DNA of 7,675 nt from Bacillota bacterium (GCA_009781965.1 WQUS01000045.1:1-7675); one strand, 5' to 3'; shown: positions 1 to 6,154, numbered from the stretch's first letter. A program made the numbers and translations. The notes: a model not told the origin generated them from the letters alone.

Positions 1-1
1 C

Positions 2-1591
2 GTAAACCAGCGGCAGATCGATTTGTTAAAGAGCTTTACCGGGCATCAGTATGATATGGTTCTGGGCGTGTACTACGCCAAGGCTAGGTTCTACGATCCG
101 CAGATCAAGGCTTTTATGGCGATAGATCCGGCCAAACGCGGGTTGAACTGGTATACGTATTGCAATAACAATCCGGTTACCTTGATTGATCCGTATGGGT
201 TGGCGGCTAAAGCTATTAAGGAGTTTGTGACAATGTACGGGGGTAATGCTACCGCTGATGATTTTAACCGCAGATCTACTTATGTCTGTCATGGTTTTAC
301 CCTAGTTGTCCCTTATTCAGGCGGATATGTAAATGGAATTTACACTTGGAACCAACACGACGTATTGATGGCGGATGAAAATGATTTATATGCTTACTTT
401 TACAGAAATATTGGCTCCAGTACGCAACCTCCAAACAATACACCAATACCACAAAATGCAGCGTCATCGACATATACAACACCAACGTCAAACACAAGTT
501 CTGTTAATTTTACAACGAATATGCAAACTACGCCGGATTCCTCACCTACAGAAACGTATGTATATAATTCTTCAAATAGCGGGCAGCCTATGGCAAGGTC
601 GACTGGGACAACGAAGAAAATGATCCCCTCTTCTGTATTGGCGGAGTTTTATGCGGGTAGTACAGCAAAGAATTATCAACCGTATAGGACGATGATCAAT
701 GGCCGGTGGACAGTTGTTGATACATTCGGTTATGGCCTTGGTTCTATGACTTTTGGCCATAGCAATCCATTCGACACTACAGAGATGAGGAAAGAGTTTA
801 TCGCGGAACGTGGTAGTCAGATTGATACCTCACCGTATCCAATAGACGCAGGTGTATTGGCAACTCTGTATTTTCGTTGGTTGGAGGATGAACTGAATTT
901 ACAAACACCTGAGCAGTTCAATCAAGCTAATAACTGGAACGGTCAGTTTATAGCTGATATTGCTGTAGGTACCGCAGCGGTAGTAGTCGCCTATTATGGT
1001 GGCTCCTACATACTAACCATGGGTGCGGAAATATTTACGACCATTGGAGCTGCTTCTAGTTATTATATAAATAAAGTGTTAGAATATATTTCGGAAAATA
1101 GTATTGGTTATGGTGGTTGTCAGTTAGCATTTGCTGGCGGAGGTAGTGTTGGTGGGGCCTCTTTAGTCAGTGAATCTATTGATTCAGCAGTCTTTTCAAA
1201 TGCTATGTCAGCTGTTGCTGGAATTATGTCGAAAGTAGATCCGAACACTTTAAACCAAGTACAATATGCCGTAAATAACCTCGTGAATAATTCTACTCCA
1301 AGTATGGATGGAATTACACCGAAAGATCTATCCGACCTTGCGAATAGATCTGGAAAAATCGACGGTTATAAAGAGCCTGTTGATTTTACTACCGCATGTA
1401 AAGCAGCGGAAGAATTCACCGGAACAAAAAGCGCAAAATTAATAGGTAATAAATGGGTCTATTCTAGTAGTAATGGCCTTAAACAAGTAAGAATTATGAC
1501 TAAAGCTCAAAGTGGGTTATACCAAGCGAATTTTGAGACTTTTGACAATAACAAAAATGTATTAACCAATTATCATGTAAATCTAAAATGA
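2..1591 (+). CDS. Rhs-family polymorphic toxin, C-terminal part (5' end outside window)
   Basis: The reading frame is open to the left edge, so this is the end of a larger rhs/wapA-like gene; the TTG at 23 is internal. Counting from that TTG, residues 6-60 are the RHS repeat-associated core: FTGHQYD, then YYAKARFYDP, then NNPVTLIDPYGL, which in this family marks the boundary before the variable tip. Residues about 132-190 are a Ser/Thr/Pro/Asn-rich linker, about 311-350 a hydrophobic Gly/Ala-rich segment, and about 440-522 a compact polar end with WVYSSSNGLKQVRI and a terminal NYHVNLK. By family precedent the core forms a cage and the tip is the toxin, used against neighbouring cells. Conserved-looking K, R490 and H518 could suit an RNase-like fold, but I do not recognise a named toxin family. 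The stop overlaps the next start (ATGA), so toxin and immunity are translationally coupled. The Rhs call is firm; the toxin activity is inferred. Confidence 0.9.
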   Translation, partial: VNQRQIDLLKSFTGHQYDMVLGVYYAKARFYDPQIKAFMAIDPAKRGLNWYTYCNNNPVTLIDPYGLAAKAIKEFVTMYGGNATADDFNRRSTYVCHGFTLVVPYSGGYVNGIYTWNQHDVLMADENDLYAYFYRNIGSSTQPPNNTPIPQNAASSTYTTPTSNTSSVNFTTNMQTTPDSSPTETYVYNSSNSGQPMARSTGTTKKMIPSSVLAEFYAGSTAKNYQPYRTMINGRWTVVDTFGYGLGSMTFGHSNPFDTTEMRKEFIAERGSQIDTSPYPIDAGVLATLYFRWLEDELNLQTPEQFNQANNWNGQFIADIAVGTAAVVVAYYGGSYILTMGAEIFTTIGAASSYYINKVLEYISENSIGYGGCQLAFAGGGSVGGASLVSESIDSAVFSNAMSAVAGIMSKVDPNTLNQVQYAVNNLVNNSTPSMDGITPKDLSDLANRSGKIDGYKEPVDFTTACKAAEEFTGTKSAKLIGNKWVYSSSNGLKQVRIMTKAQSGLYQANFETFDNNKNVLTNYHVNLK

Positions 1592-2097
1592 TGGAAGGCG
1601 AATTTTTGATTATTCCAGTTTTACGTGATATAACATTAATCCATGAGCCAGACAGTATAGACGACTTTATTATTGGAGCTGAAGCTGATATTACTCATAA
1701 AGATTCTAAGGGAGCTGATTGTTTTTATTTTAGGATAATGTCTCCAAAGGGTCTTTGTAGAGTCTTATCTTCAGAAAACATCCTATCTGGGAGAGCGGTT
1801 TTTGTAGTAAATGAGGCAAACATGGAGAAAAACTTACAGCTTGTAAAAGACAAAATAACCGGTTTTTTGCTTAGCTGCGCTAGGGACACCTGGGAAGAAG
1901 TAGCTTTAGCAATTAATTGTTATTTAGAGTGGGAGTATTACGACCCAGAATGTGGAATATGTGCGTTTTATCTAGATACACAAAAAAAAATTGAAGAGGG
2001 GATTTACACACCAAGTTCTCTGGGTATTGAAGATATCTGCACAATTGTTAATACAGAGGAAACCAATGCTTTAGCTACAAAGTTGCCAAATGTTTGA
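1588..2097 (+). CDS. Imm8-like immunity protein
   Basis: A 169-residue cytosolic protein with no signal peptide or membrane segment. It begins in the ATGA overlap with the rhs stop and has no ribosome site of its own, so it depends on translational coupling. Residues about 10-120 follow the Imm8 immunity pattern as I know it: a start like LRDITLIHEPDSIDDF, a GADCFYFRIMSPKGL strand, VFVVNEANMEKNL, then TWEEVALAI and an aromatic/acidic LEWEYYDPE end. The position directly after a polymorphic toxin is where cognate immunity genes sit. The probable role is to bind and neutralise the toxin tip inside the producing cell. About 45 residues after the WEYYDPE motif extend beyond the part I can match. 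Low GC, like the toxin tip. A second ATG (1591) directly follows the first and could be the true start. Confidence 0.78.
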   Translation: MMEGEFLIIPVLRDITLIHEPDSIDDFIIGAEADITHKDSKGADCFYFRIMSPKGLCRVLSSENILSGRAVFVVNEANMEKNLQLVKDKITGFLLSCARDTWEEVALAINCYLEWEYYDPECGICAFYLDTQKKIEEGIYTPSSLGIEDICTIVNTEETNALATKLPNV

Positions 2098-2410
2098 AAA
2101 TTTCGATTTTGGTAAAGGTGTTATTAGTAAATTTATTAATTTTAATGTAAATGAAAGTCTAGATTATTATGAACAACAATTTTCATATAAACAGGACATG
2201 TTACAGATTACTTATGATAATAACTACGTTATTGACGTTGGTTGGTATCAAGATTTTGATCCAAATGGCTTTTTTAAGATCGTGATCATTAAAGATAACG
2301 ATTGGTGGAATCCAGTTTTAATAGAAAAATGTACAAATACTAAAGACTTGTCTGTTTATATGGAAAAGTTTACATCATATATTCAAGATTTACTTTGCTA
2401 TAATCAATAA
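2090..2410 (+). CDS. Small hypothetical protein, probable second immunity protein
   Basis: A 106-residue protein whose ATG lies 8 bases inside the preceding immunity gene, so the two are translationally coupled; no clear ribosome site is seen. The sequence is soluble, acidic and rich in aromatics: YDNNYVIDVGWY, FFKIVIIKDNDWWNPV and a C-terminal helix-like YMEKFTSYIQDLL. I do not recognise a named family. The small alpha/beta size, very AT-rich composition and place as the last gene of an rhs cassette suit an immunity protein. It may be the true partner of the Rhs tip, or a leftover from an earlier toxin that was swapped out. A strong hairpin follows 41 bases after the stop, which suggests this is the last gene of the transcript. 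Confidence 0.68.
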   Translation: MFENFDFGKGVISKFINFNVNESLDYYEQQFSYKQDMLQITYDNNYVIDVGWYQDFDPNGFFKIVIIKDNDWWNPVLIEKCTNTKDLSVYMEKFTSYIQDLLCYNQ

Positions 2411-2451
2411 ATATATCCGCTGTAAATGAATGTTTTATGCGTAGTTAATCT

Positions 2452-2480
2452 AACGCCGTCACAAATATTGTGGCGGCGTT
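2452..2480 (+). terminator. Hairpin terminator after the rhs/immunity cassette
   Basis: A 13-bp stem: AACGCCGTCACAA (2452-2464) pairs with TTGTGGCGGCGTT (2468-2480), with one G-T pair and a 3-base loop. Only a weak T run follows (TACTTCAATT), so termination efficiency is uncertain. It lies just after the last immunity gene. Confidence 0.6.
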
Positions 2481-2496
2481 TACTTCAATTATTTAG

Positions 2497-2770
2497 TAGG
2501 GGTAGCACCAGCGTCGGCCAAATAAACCGCAAGGTAAGATAGCTCAATACCAGCGTCCGTGACACTACCCGCAAGGCTGTAATAATTAGTTCACAAATTC
2601 TCAAAAAAGTTCCTATAAGAGCTGGTATCGGAACTTTATCAGTGGATTAATGTAGCACGTTACATAAGAATAAGCAAATTTATCCATGATAGGGGTACCG
2701 CCAACATTTCCGACAAAACCCACGCTAAAGGAATAAGGGGTAGAACCAGCGAAGCTGACACCGCTAAACG
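2497..2770. repeat. Cluster of GGGGTA-headed imperfect repeats
   Basis: This spacer holds no gene. Three same-direction copies start with GGGGTA: GGGGTAGCACCAGCG (2499), GGGGTACCGCCAAC (2692) and GGGGTAGAACCAGCG (2736). In addition CAGCGTC...CCGCAAGG occurs twice, 42 bases apart (2509-2535 and 2551-2577, 19 of 27 bases equal). The copy at 2690-2709 is identical to the left tip of the inverted-repeat element at 6418. This looks like remnants of insertion-sequence ends; the family is not identified. Confidence 0.5.
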
Positions 2771-2773
2771 TTA

Positions 2774-2831
2774 TTTTTTCTTAGCGTGCGAACTTTTTTT
2801 CTTTATTGAGTGAATTTTTCCTTAGCGTACG
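2774..2831. repeat. Imperfect direct repeat, T-run plus CTTAGCGT
   Basis: TTTTTTCTTAGCGTGCG (2774-2790) and TTTTTCCTTAGCGTACG (2815-2831) are near-identical and 41 bases apart. A CACGCTAA at about 2721 is the inverse of their core. The same CACGCTAA/TTAGCGTG core recurs in the tandem repeats at 4687-4742 near the integrase, so a recombinase-related role is possible but unproven. Confidence 0.45.
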
Positions 2832-2852
2832 TTTTTCGCGTTCTGCTGGCGG

Positions 2853-2864
2853 AACCCCAACAAG
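2853..2864 (-). other. Isolated copy of the oriT-like motif
   Basis: AACCCCAACAAG on the plus strand (CTTGTTGGGGTT on the minus) is identical over 12 bases to 4647-4658, and both continue with CC on the minus strand. Here no strong hairpin adjoins it. It could be a relic of another mobile-element junction or a chance match. Confidence 0.3.
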
Positions 2865-2948
2865 CGGCTCCCCGCTCTGCTGGAGAATACCAGGTTTATG
2901 GCGGGGTCGGAAAGGGAAAGGGCGGAAGTTTACAAAACATACGCCCGT

Positions 2949-2977
2949 TTGATAAAATCCTTATTCTGTGATACAAT
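2949..2977 (+). promoter_or_regulatory. Sigma-A type promoter of the toxin-antitoxin operon
   Basis: A -35 box TTGATA (2949-2954) and a -10 box TACAAT (2972-2977) are separated by the ideal 17 bases. The antitoxin ATG lies 28 bases after the -10 box, leaving a short leader with a strong ribosome site. Confidence 0.78.
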
Positions 2978-2986
2978 ATGAATCAC
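2968..2986 (+). promoter_or_regulatory. Probable antitoxin operator
   Basis: GTGAT (2968-2972) and ATCAC (2982-2986) form an inverted repeat with a 9-base spacer that covers the -10 box. Phd/YefM antitoxins commonly bind such palindromes to repress their own operon, so this is the natural autoregulation site. Inferred from symmetry and position only. Confidence 0.5.
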
Positions 2987-2989
2987 GGA

Positions 2990-2997
2990 AAAGGAGG
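2990..2997 (+). promoter_or_regulatory. Strong ribosome binding site of the antitoxin
   Basis: AAAGGAGG ends 8 bases before the ATG at 3006. It is a near-perfect Shine-Dalgarno and fixes the antitoxin start. The toxin gene has none of comparable strength, consistent with antitoxin being made in excess. Confidence 0.85.
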
Positions 2998-3005
2998 ATA
3001 GGCGT

Positions 3006-3380
3006 ATGTTTACCACCCACGTCAAAGCGGTTAGGGATATCAGGAACCATTACCCTGATGTGTCTCAGCTTATAAAAAAGCAGGATAATATCATCGTCAC
3101 CAACAACGGTAAATGTGAAGCCGTCATTATTCCATACGAGCAATTTGAGGATTACCAAGAATACGCCCACAAAAGGTATGTCGCCAAGAAACTGGCGGAA
3201 GCGGAGGCGGCCGGAAAGGATCCAAACGCCTGGCTGGAACTGGACGATGATCAAGAGCTTCACGATCGGGCCGCTTGGCTGAAAAGACTTGATAAATTAC
3301 TTGATTTGTCCTCGGATGAAGAGTTACCAGACATACAGCGATCATCGGTTATGCGTGAGCCTGTTGTATTAACCGACTGA
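3006..3380 (+). CDS. Type II antitoxin, Phd/YefM family
   Basis: A 124-residue protein. Residues 1-55 match the Phd/YefM DNA-binding fold: VKAVRDIRNHYPDVSQLI, then DNIIVTNNGKCEAVIIPYEQFEDYQEY. The later part is helical and acidic (AWLELDDDQELHD near 75-87) and is expected to wrap around and block the VapC toxin. It is longer than the usual 80-90 residues, with an extra C-terminal tail of about 35 residues. The start is fixed by AAAGGAGG at 2990. One base separates its TGA from the toxin ATG, so the pair is a coupled operon. It likely represses its own promoter through the palindrome at 2968-2986. The call is strong by motif and by partner. Confidence 0.92.
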   Translation: MFTTHVKAVRDIRNHYPDVSQLIKKQDNIIVTNNGKCEAVIIPYEQFEDYQEYAHKRYVAKKLAEAEAAGKDPNAWLELDDDQELHDRAAWLKRLDKLLDLSSDEELPDIQRSSVMREPVVLTD

Positions 3381-3381
3381 T

Positions 3382-3789
3382 ATGGTCTACGCGCTGGATA
3401 CGAATATCATTGTCAAATATCTACGGAAGGAATTCAGTGTCCACCAAAATTTCAATGAGGCGGTCATGCGGGGCGACGATTTGGTCATACCTAAGATCGT
3501 CGATTATGAAATAAGACGCGGGTTCCGTATCGTTACCGCTTCAAAAAAAGAAGCGGTATATAAGCTTCTCACAGGTCCAGATGGATGGTGCAGGGTCGCC
3601 GTGTTGGGTTCGGGCTCATGGGAACGTGCTGAGCATGTATACGCGGAGCTATACCGTAAGGGATTGACGGTCGGCGATCTGGATATTTTAATAGCGGCCT
3701 TCTGCCTTGAAAATAATTATACCTTTGTTACGAGCAACACCAAACATTTCAAGGACATAGACAGACTTTTGTTGGCAGACTGGTCATAA
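3382..3789 (+). CDS. vapC: Type II toxin, PIN-domain ribonuclease (VapC-like)
   Basis: A 135-residue single PIN domain. The acidic metal-binding set is visible: D6 in ALDTNIIVKYL, E43 in VDYEIRRGF, D99 and D101 in VGDLDILIAA, and the TSNTKHF motif (117-123) near the end, where the usual Asp/Asn position before the Phe is His. VapC toxins are Mg-dependent RNases that cleave tRNA or rRNA; the target here cannot be read from sequence. The ATG lies one base after the antitoxin stop without a strong ribosome site of its own, so its translation likely follows that of the antitoxin. Length is typical. Pairing Phd with PIN is a common combination. The protein looks intact. Confidence 0.92.
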   Translation: MVYALDTNIIVKYLRKEFSVHQNFNEAVMRGDDLVIPKIVDYEIRRGFRIVTASKKEAVYKLLTGPDGWCRVAVLGSGSWERAEHVYAELYRKGLTVGDLDILIAAFCLENNYTFVTSNTKHFKDIDRLLLADWS

Positions 3790-3873
3790 TGATTCCTGCG
3801 ATTACCGTTGTCTATTATCGGCGAAGCGGATATAATAAAAATGTGACCCGTGTCATCCGACGCATACCAGCCC

Positions 3874-3950
3874 GGCGTGATATAAATAGGCGGTTCGATA
3901 GAATTGACGCCAACCATTCGGCGTGATGTCAAATTGGCGGTTTGAAATGA
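3874..3950. repeat. Degenerate direct repeat GGCGTGAT...GGCGGTT
   Basis: GGCGTGATATAAATAGGCGG at 3874 and GGCGTGATGTCAAATTGGCGG (one base longer in its spacer) at 3920 are 46 bases apart. Each is followed by TT(C/T)GA. Between them ACGCC and GGCGT form a small hairpin. Confidence 0.5.
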
Positions 3951-4033
3951 TACCCCTTGCGGGTCATATAAAAAAAGATATACCCTTTACGGATGGACGG
4001 GGAGTGGGGACGCTCTCTTGTCATTTTAATAAA

Positions 4034-4083
4034 TTTTCCCCAAGCGGGCCAAACAACATTTATTTTTCCCCAAGCGGGCCAAA
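4034..4083. repeat. Exact 20-bp direct repeat, period 30
   Basis: TTTTCCCCAAGCGGGCCAAA occurs at 4034-4053 and again at 4064-4083. It is perfectly conserved over 20 bases although in non-coding DNA. A related CCCCTTGCGGGTCA stands at about 3954. Two copies only, so not a CRISPR array. A protein-binding site or slipped duplication are both possible. Confidence 0.8.
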
Positions 4084-4085
4084 GG

Positions 4086-4110
4086 AAGGCTGGGACATGT
4101 GCCCAGCCTT
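4086..4110. terminator. Strong hairpin, possible terminator
   Basis: AAGGCTGGG (4086-4094) pairs with CCCAGCCTT (4102-4110) around a 7-base loop. It is followed by TACTATTG, a weak T tract. It could end transcription from the vapBC-like operon, about 300 bases upstream, or serve as a barrier from either side. Confidence 0.5.
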
Positions 4111-4154
4111 TACTATTGTCCGACCACAATGCGCGCGTCCGTAGACATCGTTTA

Positions 4155-4300
4155 CGCCTTTTTAAAATCATGCCGGAAATTTTAAATGGGAGTTTAAAAA
4201 GCGGCACAGTTGACGTCAAGAAAAAGGCCGGTATATTCGCCTTTAAAGGCTTTTTTGCGGCAAAAATGACCACATGGCAAAAAAAATGCCGCTTTTTTTT
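4155..4300 (+). other. Nested alternative hairpins ending in two T runs (attenuator-like)
   Basis: AAAGGC (4223-4228) can pair with GCCTTT (4239-4244), which can instead pair with AAAGGC (4245-4250) followed by T6. Likewise TGCCGC (4287-4292), followed by T8, can pair with GCGGCA at 4257-4262 or with AAAAAGCGGCA at 4196-4206 (11 bp including the T run). TTTTTAAA (4159-4166) also pairs with TTTAAAAA (4193-4200). The last hairpin plus T8 fits a rho-independent terminator on the plus strand. No coding region is obviously controlled downstream. Confidence 0.5.
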
Positions 4301-4308
4301 ATGGGTTA

Positions 4309-4363
4309 AAACGCCCGTACTACGGGCGTTTGTGGGTTTGGACGGCGTGATTTGACGCCGTCC
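4309..4363. other. Two adjacent perfect hairpins
   Basis: AAACGCCCGTA (4309-4319) mirrors TACGGGCGTTT (4321-4331) with a single central base. GGACGGCGT (4340-4348) mirrors ACGCCGTCC (4355-4363) around GATTTG. The second is flanked by AAA/TTT-type sequence and could be a bidirectional terminator. Confidence 0.6.
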
Positions 4364-4379
4364 TTTAACCTGCATATTT

Positions 4380-4686
4380 TTTCGATAGCCTATTGGTATC
4401 GTATGAGCCTCGGAATATTTAATTTTTGGAGCTTATCGGAATAAATAAAATAAGCGACCAACACGCCTGCCGAAAACAAATTAGCGGCTCCCGTGCCGCG
4501 ATAAGAAAAGCACGAAAGCCGATTTATAAAATGGGTTCCGATAGGAGAGCGCAACCTTGCGCTCTCCTAAAAATGGCAAGAAGATTCTAGCAGACGCCGT
4601 TAGGTGTCTTAATGGACTGGCAGACGCCAGGACAAGGGCTTGGGGAAACCCCAACAAGTTGCTTTGTGTCCAACAAAGCACAGCTT
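4380..4686. other. Spacer left of the tandem repeats, no gene seen
   Basis: No coding frame is supported. The stretch holds a perfect 13-bp hairpin at 4542-4569, a 9-base direct repeat GCAGACGCC (4590-4598 and 4620-4628, 30 bases apart), and an oriT-like motif with hairpin at 4641-4687. Confidence 0.5.
4542..4569. repeat. Perfect 13-bp inverted repeat
   Basis: TAGGAGAGCGCAA (4542-4554) mirrors TTGCGCTCTCCTA (4557-4569) with only two bases between. There is no T run on either side, so a protein site, oriT arm or extruding cruciform is more likely than a terminator. Confidence 0.75.
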
Positions 4687-4687
4687 G
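4641..4687 (-). other. oriT-like motif with flanking hairpin
   Basis: On the minus strand CTTGTTGGGGTT (rc of 4647-4658) is followed by TCCCCAAGCCC and preceded by a hairpin in which GCTTTGT (4661-4667) pairs with ACAAAGC (4673-4679). An inverted repeat beside a G-rich nick-like motif is the usual oriT layout. A nearly identical motif stands at 2853-2864 and a related one at 7434-7442 upstream of mobC. Nick site and relaxase are unknown. Confidence 0.35.
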
Positions 4688-4742
4688 CCACGCTAATCTG
4701 TAGCCCCGCTAATCGCCACGCTAATCTGTACCCCCGCTAATC
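4687..4742. repeat. Two tandem 28-bp repeats beside the integrase gene
   Basis: Units 4687-4714 and 4715-4742 differ at one base (G/C). Each contains CGCTAATC twice: GCCACGCTAATCTGTA then CCCCGCTAATC. So CGCTAATC occurs four times in 56 bases. The array lies 88 bases past the 3' end of the recombinase gene. Direct repeats at this place often act as arm-type integrase sites near an attachment site, but ends of an insertion sequence with repeated transposase sites are an equal alternative. Confidence 0.7.
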
Positions 4743-4829
4743 GGTACGCCGTTTTTTTATGGATAGGGAGATGCTACACTCACGCGCTACCGCTTCCAGA
4801 AAGATCTCACTGCGGTTTCTTCCGGCGCA

Positions 4830-5756
4830 TTACTCTGTATCGGATATCAAATAGCCGACAACGATATCATATCTATGGTGGCCCATCTGCTCGGACACCG
4901 CCATCAAGACACCCTTATCAAATGTGATCCCGCCACAACTGCCCCGGCAGTGTAGCAGATCGCCAGATTGGTTTTTATTGAAGAGCTGACTGTACATTCG
5001 CTTGGCATAAGTGTGTCGGCAGCTGTGGAGTTCGGAAGGTAAATCCCGCCTATCAAAGACACGATCTTTTGTCTTGCCAAATGTGCAAGGGGAATCCACA
5101 AAGAAGGCCCTCACAAAATCCTCCTCACCGGCGACGACTCTCGACCATCTTTGTAACCCGTTCTTCTCCCGGAAGTGAACCTCCATAGTTCCATTCCATT
5201 CCCGGATGTCTGCTCGCGTCAGATTGATAACGCCCTCACGACGTGCGCCAGTAGCTTTGACAAAGCGGCGAACCCTCTCATACTTTTCTGCCGTGAATCT
5301 TTCGGCGGCCCGTGAGCCGTTACCATTCCGAGAACGTGTTATGACATCTCTAGATCGCATAGGCAAGCTGACGCCGAAGTCATTTTTGGAACGGCTGTAT
5401 GCTGAGCCGAGCGCGGAAGCGGCTGTATGGATCGACCAAGGGCTGAACGGTTTCTGATACTGCGTGGGAATAGTTCCGTCGATCATCCCTTGAAGATATT
5501 GACCAACAAATTTTTCTGCCTGCTCCATATTCTTTGCTGTTGTATTTTTTGCGGCCCACTCAGAAAACGCGGCAGTTTGTTTTGCGTAAGTCTTTAGTGT
5601 TTGACCGGATCGTATTCCTGTAGGTTGAACATAGTTGCCAGTACCTTTTGCGTCTTCCCTTGCCGCTTTTTTATCGGCCTCTTTGCTCTCCCCGTATCTT
5701 TTGTTTTTCTCTAAGCTTGCGCGTAGCCCACGAAAGATAGTACCCTTCTTGCTCAT
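4830..5756 (-). CDS. Tyrosine recombinase/integrase
   Basis: A 308-residue site-specific recombinase that would cut and rejoin DNA at attachment sites of an integrative element. Counted from the ATG, residues 1-45 are basic, about 50-125 form the helical core-binding domain (TLKTYAKQTAAFSEW), and 155-308 the catalytic domain. The catalytic set is complete: R172 in TGARREGVINL, K198 in the VHFREKNGL hairpin, H244-x-x-R247 in HSCRHTYA, H293 in MGHHR and the nucleophile Y302 in VVGYLI. About 45 residues lie between R247 and H293, longer than in compact recombinases, and include an HCRGSC motif. I chose the ATG at 5756 because GGAG sits 8 bases upstream; a GTG at 5765 overlaps that site. It points away from mobC, toward the tandem repeats. 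The gene appears intact; the att sites were not identified. Confidence 0.92.
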   Translation of the reverse strand: MSKKGTIFRGLRASLEKNKRYGESKEADKKAAREDAKGTGNYVQPTGIRSGQTLKTYAKQTAAFSEWAAKNTTAKNMEQAEKFVGQYLQGMIDGTIPTQYQKPFSPWSIHTAASALGSAYSRSKNDFGVSLPMRSRDVITRSRNGNGSRAAERFTAEKYERVRRFVKATGARREGVINLTRADIREWNGTMEVHFREKNGLQRWSRVVAGEEDFVRAFFVDSPCTFGKTKDRVFDRRDLPSELHSCRHTYAKRMYSQLFNKNQSGDLLHCRGSCGGITFDKGVLMAVSEQMGHHRYDIVVGYLISDTE

Positions 5757-5768
5757 ATCGTTCACTCC

Positions 5769-6060
5769 AAATTATTTTTGGCTATAGACGCTCGTAAGGT
5801 AAGCGTACCCCCTGTTTACTGCACTCGGCTAACCTCGGCACATACGCGCCTACTAACGCCGCCACACCTCTGTACATACAGTACGTTCGTGGATACCGGA
5901 CACGGGCAGCCGCTCCGATGCGATGGGTTTAGCGTCATCATTGGACGAGATACACAGGTAGAACGCAAGCTATCGCTGGTTATCCTGCAAAATGCAGGAT
6001 AACCAGCTCAAAACCCCCACCCCAGCCTGCTCTGCGGGTTTAGCTCACCGCGCACGCCAG
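5769..6060. other. Upstream region of the integrase, no gene seen
   Basis: No ribosome site or protein-like frame is seen on either strand, and no excisionase-like small gene. ACGCT (5788-5792) and AGCGT (5802-5806) form a short inverted repeat 32 bases upstream of the integrase start and might be an operator. The perfect palindrome at 5975-6007 is the main structure. Confidence 0.45.
5975..6007. repeat. Perfect 15-bp inverted repeat with AAA loop
   Basis: GCTGGTTATCCTGCA (5975-5989) mirrors TGCAGGATAACCAGC (5993-6007) around AAA. No T run follows on either strand, so it is not a typical terminator. It could be a protein site, a single-strand origin-like or recombination hairpin, or a remnant of an element end. 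Confidence 0.85.
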
Positions 6061-6115
6061 CAGCCAGCTGGCAGCCTTACTCGGCGTCCCCCTTGGTAGG
6101 GGTCAAAGCACAGTT

Positions 6116-6139
6116 CATCGTCACCAACCCGTGATGATG
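6116..6139. other. Hairpin CATCGTCAC / GTGATGATG
   Basis: CATCGTCAC (6116-6124) pairs with GTGATGATG (6131-6139), one G-T/A-C type imperfection depending on strand, with a 6-base loop. No T run. Function unknown. Confidence 0.4.
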
Positions 6140-6154
6140 TGAAACGAAAAACAA

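Larger units (their letters stand above)
3790..4150. other. Spacer after vapC without a supported gene
   Basis: No frame has a ribosome site plus protein-like composition. It contains two sets of direct repeats (3874-3950 and 4034-4083) and the hairpin at 4086-4110. Short frames on both strands here overlap the repeats and change composition along their length, so I read them as chance. Confidence 0.5.

Noticed and set aside
23..25. TTG as the true start of the rhs gene
   Set aside because: The frame is open upstream to the edge and the conserved core motif begins only a few residues later, so the gene must start outside the window.
3717..3932. Minus-strand frame of 71 residues with a partly protein-like stretch
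   Set aside because: It overlaps the end of the well-supported vapC gene, has no ribosome site and spans the direct repeats at 3874-3950.
3929..4375. Long open frames on both strands over the hairpin cluster
   Set aside because: They run through terminator hairpins and exact repeats, have odd composition and no ribosome sites; stop-poor repeats explain the openness.
4687..4742. CRISPR-like repeat pair
   Set aside because: The two units abut without spacers and there are only two copies; no cas gene is present.
5206..5457. Plus-strand frame inside the integrase gene
   Set aside because: It lies fully antisense to a recombinase with a complete catalytic set.
5757..5765. GTG start extending the integrase by three residues
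   Set aside because: The GTG overlaps the GGAG ribosome site that is properly spaced for the ATG at 5756.
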